Origin: Platycnemis pennipes
Lineage: Eukaryota; Arthropoda; Insecta; Odonata; Platycnemididae
Assembly: GCA_933228895.1 (NCBI GenBank)
Contig: OW121852.1
Span: 122,879,544-122,943,543, forward strand
DNA length: 64,000 nt
Direction of reading: 5' to 3'
Shown: piece after piece, positions 1 through 10,465 of the stretch
Numbering within the stretch: position 1 is the stretch's first letter
Layout: every line of letters starts with the position of its first letter
The notes under the pieces: generated by a model
Databases searched by the model: none
The model's input: only the letters and a program-made list of their open reading frames with translations
What the model was told of the DNA's origin: nothing
Made by a program: the position numbers and the translations under genes

Positions 1-505
1 CATGATTGCACTCTCTTCCTCCAAAGCTATTTCTATCGCCGTGGAGAGCATCTAGCCTTCCCCTCGGCTCCTTACGAGTCTGAATCCTATCGTTAGCTAA
101 CTCTTCCAGGAAGCAGGCCTTCGCCAAGTGATTTATTATTGCAATCGCCCCATGGAGCTCGTCTTCCTGTAGACTCGAGGTGGACTGTCTTAATTCGTAC
201 TGCATGGTATTAATCCTACTCCCCCAGGATACGATCAATTCCGATCTTTCCTGTTTTGAGTTGAACATTTTGCACGCGTCAAAGTCGAGCGTTCTTTTGG
301 TTTTTTCATCTAAATTTTCCTATAATATGCCCTTAACTTGTCCCCAGGTTGGAGTTAGATCCCTAGCCATTAATTTGGATCTTGCATCACCTGTTATATT
401 AGCCTTAACAAATTTTAATAATCTATCATGATTATCAGGATTCACTAATTCAAAGGCTACGTCTATATTATGGACGAATTCTCCGGTTCCTCTTATCGCC
501 GTCAA
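1..505 (-). pseudogene. LTR-retrotransposon Gag fragment (frameshifted)
   Basis: Read on the minus strand, 505 to 320 gives a Gag-like stretch containing FELVNPDNHDRLLKFVKA and ITGDARSKL. After a frame change near 310-320 it continues toward position 1 with DACKMFNSKQ, VSWGSRINTMQYELRQ and INHLAKACF. This order (a helical region, then a WGSRI motif) is what I know from Gag proteins of arthropod LTR retrotransposons. Gag would form the capsid of a retrotransposon particle. The window starts inside it, so protease, RT and integrase, if present, lie to the left. The frameshift argues against function. Family (Gypsy, BEL or Copia) cannot be settled from this piece. Confidence 0.6.
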
Positions 506-1029
506 AAGGACATGCTATCAACTACATGGCTTCCATGATGCTACAGTAATCAGTCGAGCTTGCGCTCTGACTTGCCCCGTTACGATCCATTTTAACCCAA
601 TGAATTCACAAGGAGTAGAGGAGTGGGTTATTAGGAAAAGTGTGACTTACTGGGATCACTCTTCTTTGCAGCGGCTGCTCTCAGCTGTCTCTCCCACGTA
701 AACTAAAGGATCGGGGGTTACTAACAGCAAATTAAACACATGCATAGTGTCCATCCTCAAGCACTTTCAAGCTTGTTTTTCCTTATGTGCTTATGCCTTG
801 CTTCTTGTGCCTCTTCGGAGAGCATGCCAATGGGTAATAAATAATGCATTCTCTATTACTTCGGCCCCATGAATGAGTATCTTATGCACGGTGACGGGCA
901 TATAAAACCATGAATGTAACCTTATATAAATGTCTCTAGTTTTTTGTGCATACTTTTCAAATTGGGGTTTTTTAATTTATTTATTTTTCCTCTAATAACA
1001 AATTACACAAAATTTATTAATCATTACCT
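506..1029. other. Non-coding stretch
   Basis: No reading frame with recognisable content. It may contain the leader or LTR-proximal sequence of the Gag element on its left, but I see no clear primer-binding site or LTR end. Confidence 0.4.
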
Positions 1030-2216
1030 ATACAAAATTTGAGGGACATCGTCAATACCAGCGCACTCTTCATGAGCCCATTCATTACACTTAATGCACT
1101 TTATCCACCCTTCTTCCGATTTGGAATTTGAAAAAAGTTAATTGCAGTAAATCAAGCGGTGTTTGTCTTCTTCCTCTTGCTCTTCTGATGATGACTCATG
1201 TGCTACAGCAGTTTTCTTTGTCTTCTTCTTCCCACCCTTTCTACGAGCCGTTGCAGACTCACCGGCAGGAGTAGTCTCAGGCATGGATTCCATCTGAAGT
1301 TTCCTTTTGCTAGGCCGGGCCCTTCCTTGTTTCGAAGATGGAAAAAGTACTTACTTATAAGGAGAACTTGTCAGAATAGCTGTCTTTCCTTTCCTTCTTC
1401 CGGTGGTTCCTTCTCTTTTTTCTACTCTCGGAACTGCTTTTATATCTTGTGGAGAGACCTGAAACGCTGAAGTTGAAGGTGCAGGTTGTTTGGACTGGGT
1501 AGATCGTGATGTAGATGGATCAGAAGACATTATCGTCGGTGACTCTGAAGCAGATTTCAGGGAATAGACAGCATTACTCTAGTGGTGTCTCTGTGGTTTC
1601 AACTGGCGTGTCAGTGGTTTCATTTGGTGCGTCTGTTGTTTCATTAGGCTGAAATATCCAATCGGAAAACACATCTGGATCTAAAGTAAATATCCCAGTC
1701 TTCCGGAAGCCATTTACTGCAGTCTCAATGGAAGCAGCTTTCATGAACCCTGTTCCATACAGTCCTGCAACTTGATTGATTGTGATCAAGCGCCCAGGGT
1801 GAGACTGAAGCCACTTCCTTGCCTCTTGAGAGTAGTAATTACTCGATGGTGCCATGAATGCCACATCTAAGGGTTGCATCCGATGTGTGCAAAGTAGTGT
1901 AAAGCATAAAAGGTGTAGTTTTCTCGAGCCTTGTCAATTAGTCCAATGCTCTTGGTGTGTGTTGCGTGTCCATCCAAAAGCAGAAGCACGTGCTTTTCTT
2001 TGGTTGGTTTCGAAAATTCAATGAAACGTGCAAACCATTTGAAGAATATATCCTTATGCATCCATCCACTTGGGTGGTATTCCGTAGTTGACCCTGGTGG
2101 AGTATTATCAAGCAGTTCTGGTTTAGCTCTCTGACGGGGGAACACAAACATTGTAATTCCGCGTTAAACTGTCTGCGTACGGGTTTAGGCGGGAAGTCGT
2201 GGCTGCATACCCCCAA
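1030..2216 (-). pseudogene. pogo/jerky-like (DDE_1) transposase, degraded, with C-terminal zinc finger
   Basis: On the minus strand, 2151-1867 carries FVFPRQRA, PSGWMHKDIFFKWF and the DDE_1 core LLLLDGHATHT. A frame change near 1870 leads to 1879-1574 with MQPLDVAFMAP and the usual C-terminal motif VNGFRKTGIFTLDPDVF. Further down (about 1200-1035) a basic/acidic stretch leads to a PHD-like finger with GWIKCIKCNEWAHEECAG. These are hallmarks of the pogo/Tigger/jerky branch of the Tc1/mariner superfamily, which cut and paste DNA at TA targets. The N-terminal DNA-binding part is not recognisable here. Stops and at least one frameshift make it a pseudogene. Confidence 0.8.
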
Positions 2217-2424
2217 TAAGGCACCTATTCATAACATTACAATAAAAATGAAGATGGGCCTGCAGATCATCGACAATGGGAGAAGTGACTTCCATCTTTC
2301 GAAAACACTGCAGTATTTCCACCGTCTCCCCTAAAGGGACGAGAAAATTTTTCAATACCAGAAAAGTAATAGCTTTTACCTAAAATAATATCATAATAAT
2401 AATATTTGTTACGTTGTAGATTAT

Positions 2425-2760
2425 TTAAATCAGAAAATCAGAAAGCCAACGGTACAAATCAATAACTTCGGCAATATCAAATTGATGACCAGCAAGACGT
2501 AACAAAATAACTAACATGACTGGTAATGAACTATCATTGTCAACAAAGAATCCAACTACAAGCATTCGCTCATGATAACTCATTCTTCTACAATAAATAA
2601 TGCTCTTAATGTCCTGCGGCCATTTTGGTGGAGGAAAGAAGAAGTCGTTCAGCTGTGCCTCCGTAACAAACTTAATTGTCAAATCTTCTCAGAAGTTCCA
2701 TTACACGAACCACTTCCTCACGGGAAAGACAATGCATTGGAAGTCCATTGGGGTAATTAA
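2425..2760 (-). pseudogene. Unrecognised ORF remnant
   Basis: Minus-strand ORF of 85 aa (2682-2425) with residues such as PPPKWPQDIKSIIYCRRMSY, aliphatic helices and a C-terminal LYRWLSDF. Coding-like sequence continues upstream to about 2760 (SREEVVRVMELLRRF) in another frame. It looks protein-coding but I do not recognise the family. It lies upstream of the pogo-like transposase on the same strand, with about 200 bp between them, and could be part of a different element. Confidence 0.3.
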
Positions 2761-2869
2761 AAATCAAAGAGTGGTTTGACATTTTATTTGCCTGTAGAGT
2801 GAAGAACATGTGCAGGGTTAGACTGCATACGGCTACACAAAGTATAACGAGTAAACAAAGTCTTTCTAT

Positions 2870-3462
2870 AACGTAAATACCCTGGCACCATGCGAAGACC
2901 TCCGATGTACGTTAAGTACAGTAGGTAGTAAAACAGCAGTGGTACAATGTCTGGGCAAACACAGCCAGCAATAAATTGCGGTGCGTAAAACCGGTTGCAT
3001 CGGCATGGCCCTCTTCCGTTAGGAGTAGTCGGAGAGAGGAAGTCGTAGTTATTCGATTGCGGATAGGGCACTGCGCCCTGACCCACTCCTTTCTCTTCAC
3101 GGAAGAGAAAATTCCACCGCGCTGTGAAGATTGCGACTCACCTCTCACTGTTCGGCACCTCCTGACGGAGTGCGTTAAGCACCGGGCAGTGCGTAGTAAG
3201 TTATATATCAGGGGAGGCCTAGAATACGTTCTCGGAGACGACCCTGCTCGCCTGAGCCGGGTGATTTTATTCTTCAAAGATATAGGCCTTCTAAACAAAA
3301 TTTGATTCGGCCAGCCCTTTTATGATTTTAATAAATTTTTTATAACAATTCGTAAATACTCCTGTTTATACTGATTCTGTGGGCATTTTAGGTTGCGTAT
3401 GGTGCGAATGACCATGGCCGTCGACGCACCTTAAACCTATCAATACTACTACTACTACTAGT
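2870..3462 (+). mobile_element. I-like LINE copy J, 5'-truncated 3' end
   Basis: Contains the end of an I-like ORF2. The segment 2976-3305 reads SVRSSRREEVVVIRLRIGHCALTHSFLFTEEK, then the CCHC knuckle CEDCDSPLTVRHLLTEC and a terminal FFKDIGLLNKI. The 3' UTR follows with the conserved terminal hairpin (GGTGC paired with GCACC, about 3400-3430) and a (CTA)n tail ending near 3462. Upstream similarity to copy F extends to about 2870 but is frame-broken. Sequence is very close to F (18260-19976), so they belong to one subfamily. I could not find a convincing target-site duplication. Confidence 0.85.
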
Positions 3463-4004
3463 ATAGGAAAAACGTATTTCATCCAATAAAAGCATATATA
3501 ATACACGAAAGGTATACCAGATTAACCTATATTTTTAACAAAAACCGGAATTTTATTCAATCTAGCGTCTCATAGACGCCACGCGACCTCTCTAGGGAAT
3601 ACTCTAATCCGAGCACCAATTTTTTCACCATCCGTCAATTACTTTTCAGTCTGGATCACCAAGAAACTCCGTCTTCTTATGACGCTTTATCTGAAGCAAT
3701 GGAATCCTCCCCAATCTCGTTGAACCACTTACTTCTACGGGAATGAATGGCGAGCGGAATGGCTTCATGCCCAAACATAGATACTTGAACTCCACAGGGC
3801 ACACAATGGATAGTATCTGCGGTCCTAGCAAGATAAAGGACACCGGCTATAGCTAAGTAATCGGGGTGATGGGCTATATTTGACCAATCTATGAATGTTT
3901 TTAGCTCTACCTCCGGCTTTTTTAAATCTTAACTTTCCGCATGTGTTTCACACCATAGGGCCAACTTGTTTGAATTACTATGGGAGCATTGATCACTTTC
4001 ATTT
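3463..4004. other. No recognisable gene
   Basis: Short open frames on both strands show no family features. Part may belong to the minus-strand ORF that ends at 4005. Confidence 0.4.
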
Positions 4005-4458
4005 TTACAGAAAAAGACATAAACACTCCGTTCCAACCCTACTTTGTAAATTCTCCACTGATGGACACCTAAAATTTTCCAGGTTGAAGAGTGGCTTTGA
4101 AGATCTTTGTAGACATCTGATGAATCTCAATTTTGCACGACCCCAGGTGAATACATACGTGAAGGATGAAAGATAGCTATTTAAAACTTCTCGAATATCT
4201 TCCATTTCAACTTCACCATTTGAAGGATGAGACTTGAACCGCACATTTCCATCATAGTATGAGTATCTAGGGTTCGGAGATTGAAAAATCCACTGTTGCG
4301 ATGCGAGACTTCCAAATGCAACAATCGATAATTCCTTTACCACATAGCCACCGAATTCGTCGCACTTCGCGCCGAGGTTGACAACGGCTGCATTGCATGA
4401 ACTCATCTTGTAAATTTATGATTCCTCCTCCGATATCCTGCGCGCTTCTATCCTCCAA
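4005..4458 (-). CDS. Uncharacterised ORF of a recurrent arthropod-type family
   Basis: Minus-strand ORF of 133 aa (4406-4005). It has GGYVVKELSIVAFGSLASQQ, WIFQSPNP, then near the C-terminus a segment with TYVFTWGRAKLRFI followed by NLENFRCPS. The layout (a strand-rich VKEL segment, a Y-x-F/T-x-G-x-x-K segment, then an NLE-x-x-x-CPS segment) resembles a hypothetical protein I recall as repeated in arthropod and cnidarian genomes, possibly RNase-H-fold. That resemblance is from memory and has not been tested. No start context or intron is evident. It lies immediately outside the piggyBac end at 4514. Confidence 0.3.
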
Positions 4459-4513
4459 TGAAAAAAATTTACACTTTTTATAAATTTATGATATTATGGC
4501 AATTTCAACTAGT

Positions 4514-5890
4514 TTAACCCTTCCGTACTCGCGTCAACTTATGGAACAAATATGCTCGCGTGGCGTCTGTCAGGCTACAATAGTGTACATTATAATAAAA
4601 TAAGTAATATTAAAAACAAATTTATTACACTACTCTTAAGTTATTTGTTTATTTATTCATTTACAACTTATAACATTGTATATACAATAGCCTTTCACTT
4701 ATTTTAGACATTTTAACCATCTTTAAATAACCAACCCAATTTTTGATACATTAAACACAAATTAAACAGCAATAAATACATATTTTTAACCTTGCAAACA
4801 ACACAAACGCATTGCGTATTTTCCTAGCAGATATAATGGTCGCAGGAAATGCACCTATATTTTGTCATTCGATTTTTTTTCGGTCGCAAATATAACATCT
4901 CTTTCTAGAAATCTCTTTTCCTTCCTTCGTTTTTCCCCCCGTTTCCCTACAAATGCTTTTGGAACTGGCAGGTCTTGACTCATTATGTCCAGTTTTCTGT
5001 TTATCTTTCTCACTAATGGCTAAAGTTCTTTTTCTCAATTCTCTGGGAAAATATACTAGGTGATTACGTTTTTTCAGTTGCTCTTTGGTTAGGTCTTGCG
5101 CAAGGGCTTTGAAAGAAATGCCTTCTTTTCAGAATTGTATGGGAACTCTGTTTGTTGTTTTCAAGGTAAATTACCTTAGAATTTATTGTAGCCACATTGA
5201 GAATGGTGTGAAATAAAGTATTTCTTGCTACTGAGTATGTCGCACATAAATTTATCTACTACATCGATGCCAGATTTAGTTGCATTGTAGGATGTCACGA
5301 TCTCCGGCTTGTTCACATTCCCTGTTGCTCATCGACTGTGGAATCATGATGCATGGAGGATATTAAAAGTAAATTTTTTCTTGTCTTTGGTATGTATGAT
5401 AACAATGTGCAATGCTTATCAAAGCCAAAACGAGTTGTAAATGCTTCTCGACCGACAGGGGGATATAAAACTGGGTGGAAGCTGCCGTTTTTTCTTCCTT
5501 ACTGTTCCTATATACGTAAGGTTAGCTTTTAGAAGATCTAAAACTAGCTCGTAACCAATTATCGGTGGTTATATTGCAACCACTGCTACTAATCGGTCTA
5601 ACTAACCTTTTTACAACATCATAGGCACTGTTACTTACGTGAAATGAGCCTTCCGGCTGCTTCCCAACGTGTACTTCTAAGTTCCTTGAGTAAAATATTT
5701 TAGAATCCGCTAGAGAAAATATCTTAATTCCATATTTTCCGGGTTTTCTCGGGATGTATTACCTAAATGCACACCTTCCTCAGATCTTCTGATGATAGCA
5801 TCTCATGAATAGTTACGTATTCTCCCAAAGAATAACTTTCACGGCAACTTTTAACAAATACATCAAAAACCTCTCTAACCCCGTTGCCTC
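4514..5890 (-). pseudogene. piggyBac-like transposase remnant with TTAA end
   Basis: Reading minus from about 5780 to 4790 with several frameshifts, I see piggyBac landmarks in order: an IKIF-ALADSK-like segment, VSNSAYDVVKRLVRPI, TTDNWL, DLLKANLTYIGTVRK, SSMHHD, KPEIVTSYNATKSGIDVVDKF and a cysteine-rich C-terminal domain (CYIC, RCISC, CVCVVC spacing). The element ends at TTAA (4514-4517) followed inward by CCCTT, the expected piggyBac target site and terminal motif. piggyBac transposases cut and paste at TTAA. Many stops make this copy dead. The N-terminal third is not recognisable here. Confidence 0.8.
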
Positions 5891-6210
5891 ACAATCAGTT
5901 GCTTCCCAGCATTTGTGCGGCAAAGTTGGGTGATATCTCGAAGTCTTGTGCGGTCAAACCTTATTCCCGAAGTGGAACGATGTGTACAATCAAGCGTTTA
6001 GAACTTTTTAAATTGTTAACTTCAAACCCTAGGGTTAATTGGTCCGAAAGATTTCGGCAAGCATGCTCATTTGTTGAAAACGCATTAAATTTACCTAAGG
6101 AGGAAAACCAAGCCATCAGGAAGATCATCATTGCATCTGTGCGCAGACAATGTGGTCATTTGAAGAGGAAATGGGAAGAGTGTCATCGAAAAGAAGGAGT
6201 TTTTTTTTAG
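5884..6210 (+). CDS. Unrecognised ORF, 108 aa
   Basis: Open frame with a coding-like C-terminal half (NWSERFRQACSFVENALNLP, then helical basic sequence ending CHRKEGVFF). I do not recognise a domain. It abuts the piggyBac remnant, so it could be a fragment of another element. Confidence that it encodes a protein is low. Confidence 0.2.
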   Translation: MPHNQLLPSICAAKLGDISKSCAVKPYSRSGTMCTIKRLELFKLLTSNPRVNWSERFRQACSFVENALNLPKEENQAIRKIIIASVRRQCGHLKRKWEECHRKEGVFF

Positions 6211-6659
6211 GAAGTATGAGGCATAGTTGGACTGAATCATATCCTTCCAACAACCAGGTGCTACTCCATGCAGCACGCAAGGTAATAACTTTAACACTTT
6301 TGAATTTGAATAGAGAATATTAGCTCCACTACCGTATTTCAATGGTTACTCAGTCAGGCGTGCTCATAAACGTATTTTGAATTGTTCTACAGATCCCTCG
6401 TCGAACGTAATGTTTTAACAAAAATACCAACGTTATAAAGAACAATTATGAAGGGGTTTAATGAGGCAAATGGTTTACCTGCTTATTTGACGCAAATAAA
6501 TTTAACTGTTGTTCTAAACACGTATGCCATTGTTGGATTGACGGAGAAGAGCGAAAAAGATTAGAACCTCTTTTGAGGAAGAAAAACTTACTTTATTCCT
6601 TATCATTTTCATAATTCCTTGCTTCATCTTCATATCCAGGATGTCGTGTAGCCTCTTCT

Positions 6660-7640
6660 TTCGATGCATATTTCTTCCAAATTGTGAAAAGCACAGGTTC
6701 CTGGAGATTCAATGCATTGGAGTCAGCTTTCAATGATGTATTAAAGAACTTCAACATATACACAGGAAGCTCGGTTTCAAGTATACGTATAAATAGCTCG
6801 GAATTTTTTTCAGAGCATGTTATTTATTCAGGGAGTTTCTGGCTCTTCAACTCTCTGTATCTGTTTTGCATGCACTTATTGAAATCTACATCTTCTACAT
6901 TAAATGGGAAAATGCCACATTTCTTGAATGCATTTTTAATTTTATCTTCATCCACTGATGCATCAAAAGCTTCTTTGAAAATGGGAGTAAAATTCAGTCT
7001 ACTTATCATCTTTGAATTTCCGTACTTTTGCTTCCAGTGTCTGACCGAAGCTTTCCATGCAGCTTTAAATGGACGGAAAACACCTACATCACAGGGCTGA
7101 AGGACATAAGTTGCATTTGGAAGAAAACTGAACAGTAATATTTGTTTCTCTGAGCAAAATTTGTTGAATCTAAATTGATATGGGATTTATGCCCATCCAA
7201 AAGCAACAAAACAGGCAAGTTTTATACCATTTTCAATTAACCAGGGATAAAAACAGTTTTCAACGTATTAAAAAAATTTTGGTGCCATCATCCATCCTGA
7301 CTCACTTCTTCCAATATTATAATCGGGGGGGACTGAGGCAACTATGTCACGAGGAATCCTCTGGTATGGAAATACAACCATTGGAGGGCTTTTTTCCCAC
7401 TAGCCGAAAATTGGCCAAAACTGTGATGCTTTCTTTTTCTTTCCCAGGTGCAATGGTGTAACAGTCTTTGTAATTTTTAGGTCCCATGACCTTCTCTGTT
7501 TTTGGACAGCATTCAACCCCCGTTTCATCAGCATTATAAATGAGACTTCCATCTGATAGAATATCAGAACTCTTCTCCCCTTCAAGGTATTGCCTATGGC
7601 ACGCCTACCAGAGTAACCAGCTCCTCCACAAATGCAGTTA
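6660..7640 (-). pseudogene. Second pogo/jerky-like transposase remnant
   Basis: Minus-strand pieces. About 7580-7430, in a frame that shifts, reads SDGSLIYNADETG (catalytic D of the DDE core), CCPKTEKVMG and a TVLANF-like segment. Between about 7230 and 7030 the DGHKSH-like and HMQPLD-like areas are degraded. The segment 7009-6824 contains FTPIFKEAFDAS and IKNAFKKCGIFPFN, the C-terminal motif of DDE_1 transposases. It therefore belongs to the same superfamily as 1030-2216 but is a different family, because the C-terminus is not followed by the PHD-like finger. Confidence 0.7.
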
Positions 7641-8252
7641 GCATTTTCTCCAACATGCCTCCATCTGTAAGATATAACTTGGATGATGCCTTTAATGTTA
7701 AATTTAACAATTTTCTAGATATATTTCAATATTGTTCTGTTGCGTCTAGCTGTTGCTTTCCCTTTAAAGTTAGTGAAAACATATCCCAATAACTAAACTA
7801 GATGGGTTACTCCTGAAAACAGAATCTTCAGCCAAACTAGACAGGTCTTCAATAAACTAAAATCAGATACCTAATACCGAGGCATTACAAATATTTTTTA
7901 TATATTCAGCTTCAACATGTTAATAATACCTTGGTTACAGAGACGAAAAGAAATTTCAATATGTGTTTCAATATTTACATCAACCGTAGAAAAGCTGCCT
8001 GGAGACTTATTGAAAGCTGAAAATTTATTTTTTGTTCCGGATTGACTGAGCATTAAAATAAAGAATATTCAAAGGTAAGCATCAGTTGTGGGATGAAATG
8101 GCATTAAGATTGGAACTAGGCTCAGGCCCTGCCTAGGTATTCCTCAAACATGACAATTACATGGGTTCTCTATGCTTGTCAAAAAAGTATGTTGGTATAA
8201 AATTATGTCCAATGTCACATTCCAAATTAAGGAAATACCTCTAATTAGAATA
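7641..8252. other. AT-rich, no recognisable gene
   Basis: No coding features beyond the possible 5' part of the pogo-like remnant at the left edge. Stops are frequent in all frames. Confidence 0.4.
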
Positions 8253-8705
8253 ACCTTGTCGCGTCCTCGGAGTGAGAGTGCGAGGGATGGAGCCTGGCTC
8301 GAATACAAGAACACATTGTGAATATGGCAACCAGAGAATCATTTTTATTGACTTAGGCATTTACACATTGGGTCATTAGGTGGCCCCTAAAAAGGGGCCG
8401 TAAAATAGTTTCCCCGCCCGAAGGGCGGGATAGAACAGGCCGCGGTGCGGCTATGATTCCCGAGGTACTGGGTTCTGGCGGCGGCGTCCGGGGTGGCCGG
8501 AGCTCAAGGCGTGGACGACGCGCGTCCTCCTCCTGGCGGCGGCAGCGGGCGCGGAGGCTGCACCGCTCCTCTCGGTGTCTCCTGGGCATGGAACGCCGGG
8601 AAAAACGAGTGGCCCGAGGATATTCTCGCTGCGAGCCCCTGCGCTAGAGCAGGCGAAGCGGGAGGCGCCGAGGATGTTCTCACTGCGACGCGCTCCCTTC
8701 CTTAG
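8253..8705. repeat. GC-rich LTR-like block with two short perfect hairpins
   Basis: The block begins TGTCGCG and is GC-rich over 8380-8700. On the minus strand it contains a TCAATAAAAA polyadenylation-like signal (about 8340-8350) and would end in CGCGACA. That is reminiscent of an LTR in minus orientation, but I cannot define the other end or a short TSD. GGCCCC/GGGGCC (8382-8399) and CCCGCCC/GGGCGGG with a GAA loop (8413-8429) form two adjacent hairpins. Open frames here are GC-rich and look spurious. Confidence 0.3.
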
Positions 8706-9300
8706 GAGGTAATAATAATAATAATAAATGGTCTTTATTGGGGCGAGATTGAGACAAAACTATCCCTTCTGCCATCTAACCCCTCGTCAAAATAAGTATA
8801 TAGAAGAAATAGTGGTCAATAACTAAAACAATTACAATCTGAGGCTAACAAAAAAAACATCAGTAAAGAATACACTTATATGAATTAAAGAATGATAAAT
8901 TAACACAAAAGAAATATACATACACAATATATCAATATTACATATCTAATAGTGTGTGAAAGAATTTACAATGTGGGAAAAACGTGAGGATTATTATGCT
9001 TACATCCTTTACGCAAAACCCACTGCAGGAAAACACCCACACAAGAAGGGGGGTGTGAAAAACCTGCGAAATCCTACTGACAGTAAAGCTAGTGTTTAAG
9101 AATAACTCAAATATAATAGCATGTACATAGGAAAATTAGTATATTATAATGAAATTCAAGAAAAGGAAAATACAAAAGGTAAGGAGAGAAAAAAAATAGG
9201 GAAAAAATAGTTAAAAGGGAATTAGGGAAAAATTAATCATACATAAAAAAATACCTTTTATTATTATATCATCTGTTAAATGTGTTTGCAGTCGGGTACC
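8706..9300 (-). mobile_element. Possible 3' end of a retroposon with (ATT)n tail
   Basis: At 8710-8745 the minus strand reads CCCCAATAAAGACC followed by a run of ATT/TTA triplets, which is a typical 3' terminus of RTE/CR1/L2-type elements or SINEs. The adjoining 600 bp is AT-rich and has no ORF. The element class is a guess based only on the tail. Confidence 0.3.
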
Positions 9301-9439
9301 TCTTAGTAATGGATGCAAGGAAATGATTCTGAAGAGAAAATTTAATATTAGCAGTGGGATAGTTTTAAATGAAAACTTTTGGTTCTTTGCAAATTACTGG
9401 TATTTATTCCATTAGAGACAACCACTTAAAAACCCTCAT

Positions 9440-9800
9440 CTTCGAAAAATGCCTCTACAAGTATATTATTAATGCCACACATAGCTTTCTTTCTAACAAT
9501 CGTATTTGATATTTTGTCCAGCTCCATTCCTACATACAAGCCAGAATGCTCCCCAGAAGTATGCCTTCTTTTACTACCTGTCAGGGAATTACTTGCTTTT
9601 TTTAGGAAGTCCTCCAGTTTAGGACCTCCATCATTTGCCCTTTTTTCCCTTTCCGGCAGCCCCTACTGAAGGAGTGTTCAGCTCTGCTGGTGTCCTTGAC
9701 GTTGACAGGTTCCCTGTTGATGGAGAACTTTCTTCCACAGCCCCCATGTCCTCATGACTCCCCAATAACAGCACTGAACTCTTAATCAATTGATAAAATA
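9440..9800 (-). pseudogene. Possible MADF/BESS-type protein C-terminal part
   Basis: Minus-strand frame from about 9670 to 9452 reads KLEDFLKKASNSL, HSGLYVGMELDKISN and RKKAMCGINNILVEAFFED. The upstream frame (about 9790-9680) has EDMGAVEESSPSTGNL. The pattern of an acidic/Ser-rich linker followed by a short amphipathic C-terminal block resembles MADF-BESS proteins, like the better supported module at 61220-62458. The assignment is weak. Confidence 0.25.
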
Positions 9801-10465
9801 ACATCTTTCAAATCACTGAACCAGGGAAACCAGCTTATAGATAGCCTACAAGTACACTAAAACCAAAAAGAACAGGTATCGACATCTACAAAATACCCTG
9901 CAAGCCATCTCAAGGGTGTGTGGGAGTAGAATATATCTGAGGCATCAGCATTCACACTACGTTCAGCAATGTCAAGGTACATCAGGAAAAAATGTTATTA
10001 GGTCAGGTTCTTTGACAGCAAGCAATTTTCTTATTAATTAATGTGATGGTTTGCACACAAGTCGCTGAGATAAAAATAGCAGAGCATATAAGTTTTTGCA
10101 GAATGTAGCATTGTAGAAACTATGCCACAATGCAATATTGAACCCTACCACTGGTGAACATGAGGCCTAACCGTATAATAATTAACATAGTGAACAACTT
10201 ACTAGCCTACTTATCTTTTTAGAAGTGTAAGTTGTTGGGCCCACATCAAGAACACCAACGAATTGCAAAGTATAACACAAAACTTTGGGGGCAACTAGCA
10301 TATGAAGGAAGCAGAAGGCTGAAGTTTTGACCTGGTAGATTGAAAGGCATGTGGCCCACAATTTCACATTTCATGGAAAGTATACAAGTACAAGAATATG
10401 CAAATGTAAAGGGGTACAGAGGCTTAGGAAATGCAGAAGATTAGAAACGCAACTTAACTGAAGCA
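9801..10465. other. No recognisable gene
   Basis: AT-rich sequence with no supported ORF, RNA gene or repeat. Confidence 0.4.

Noticed and set aside
2870..3462. Target-site duplications for J, E, H and L
   Set aside because: I compared flanks by eye and found no convincing direct repeat; they may be decayed or the 5' borders misplaced.
8353..8705. GC-rich ORFs on both strands
   Set aside because: Low-complexity Arg/Ala/Gly products in overlapping frames; typical of composition rather than coding.
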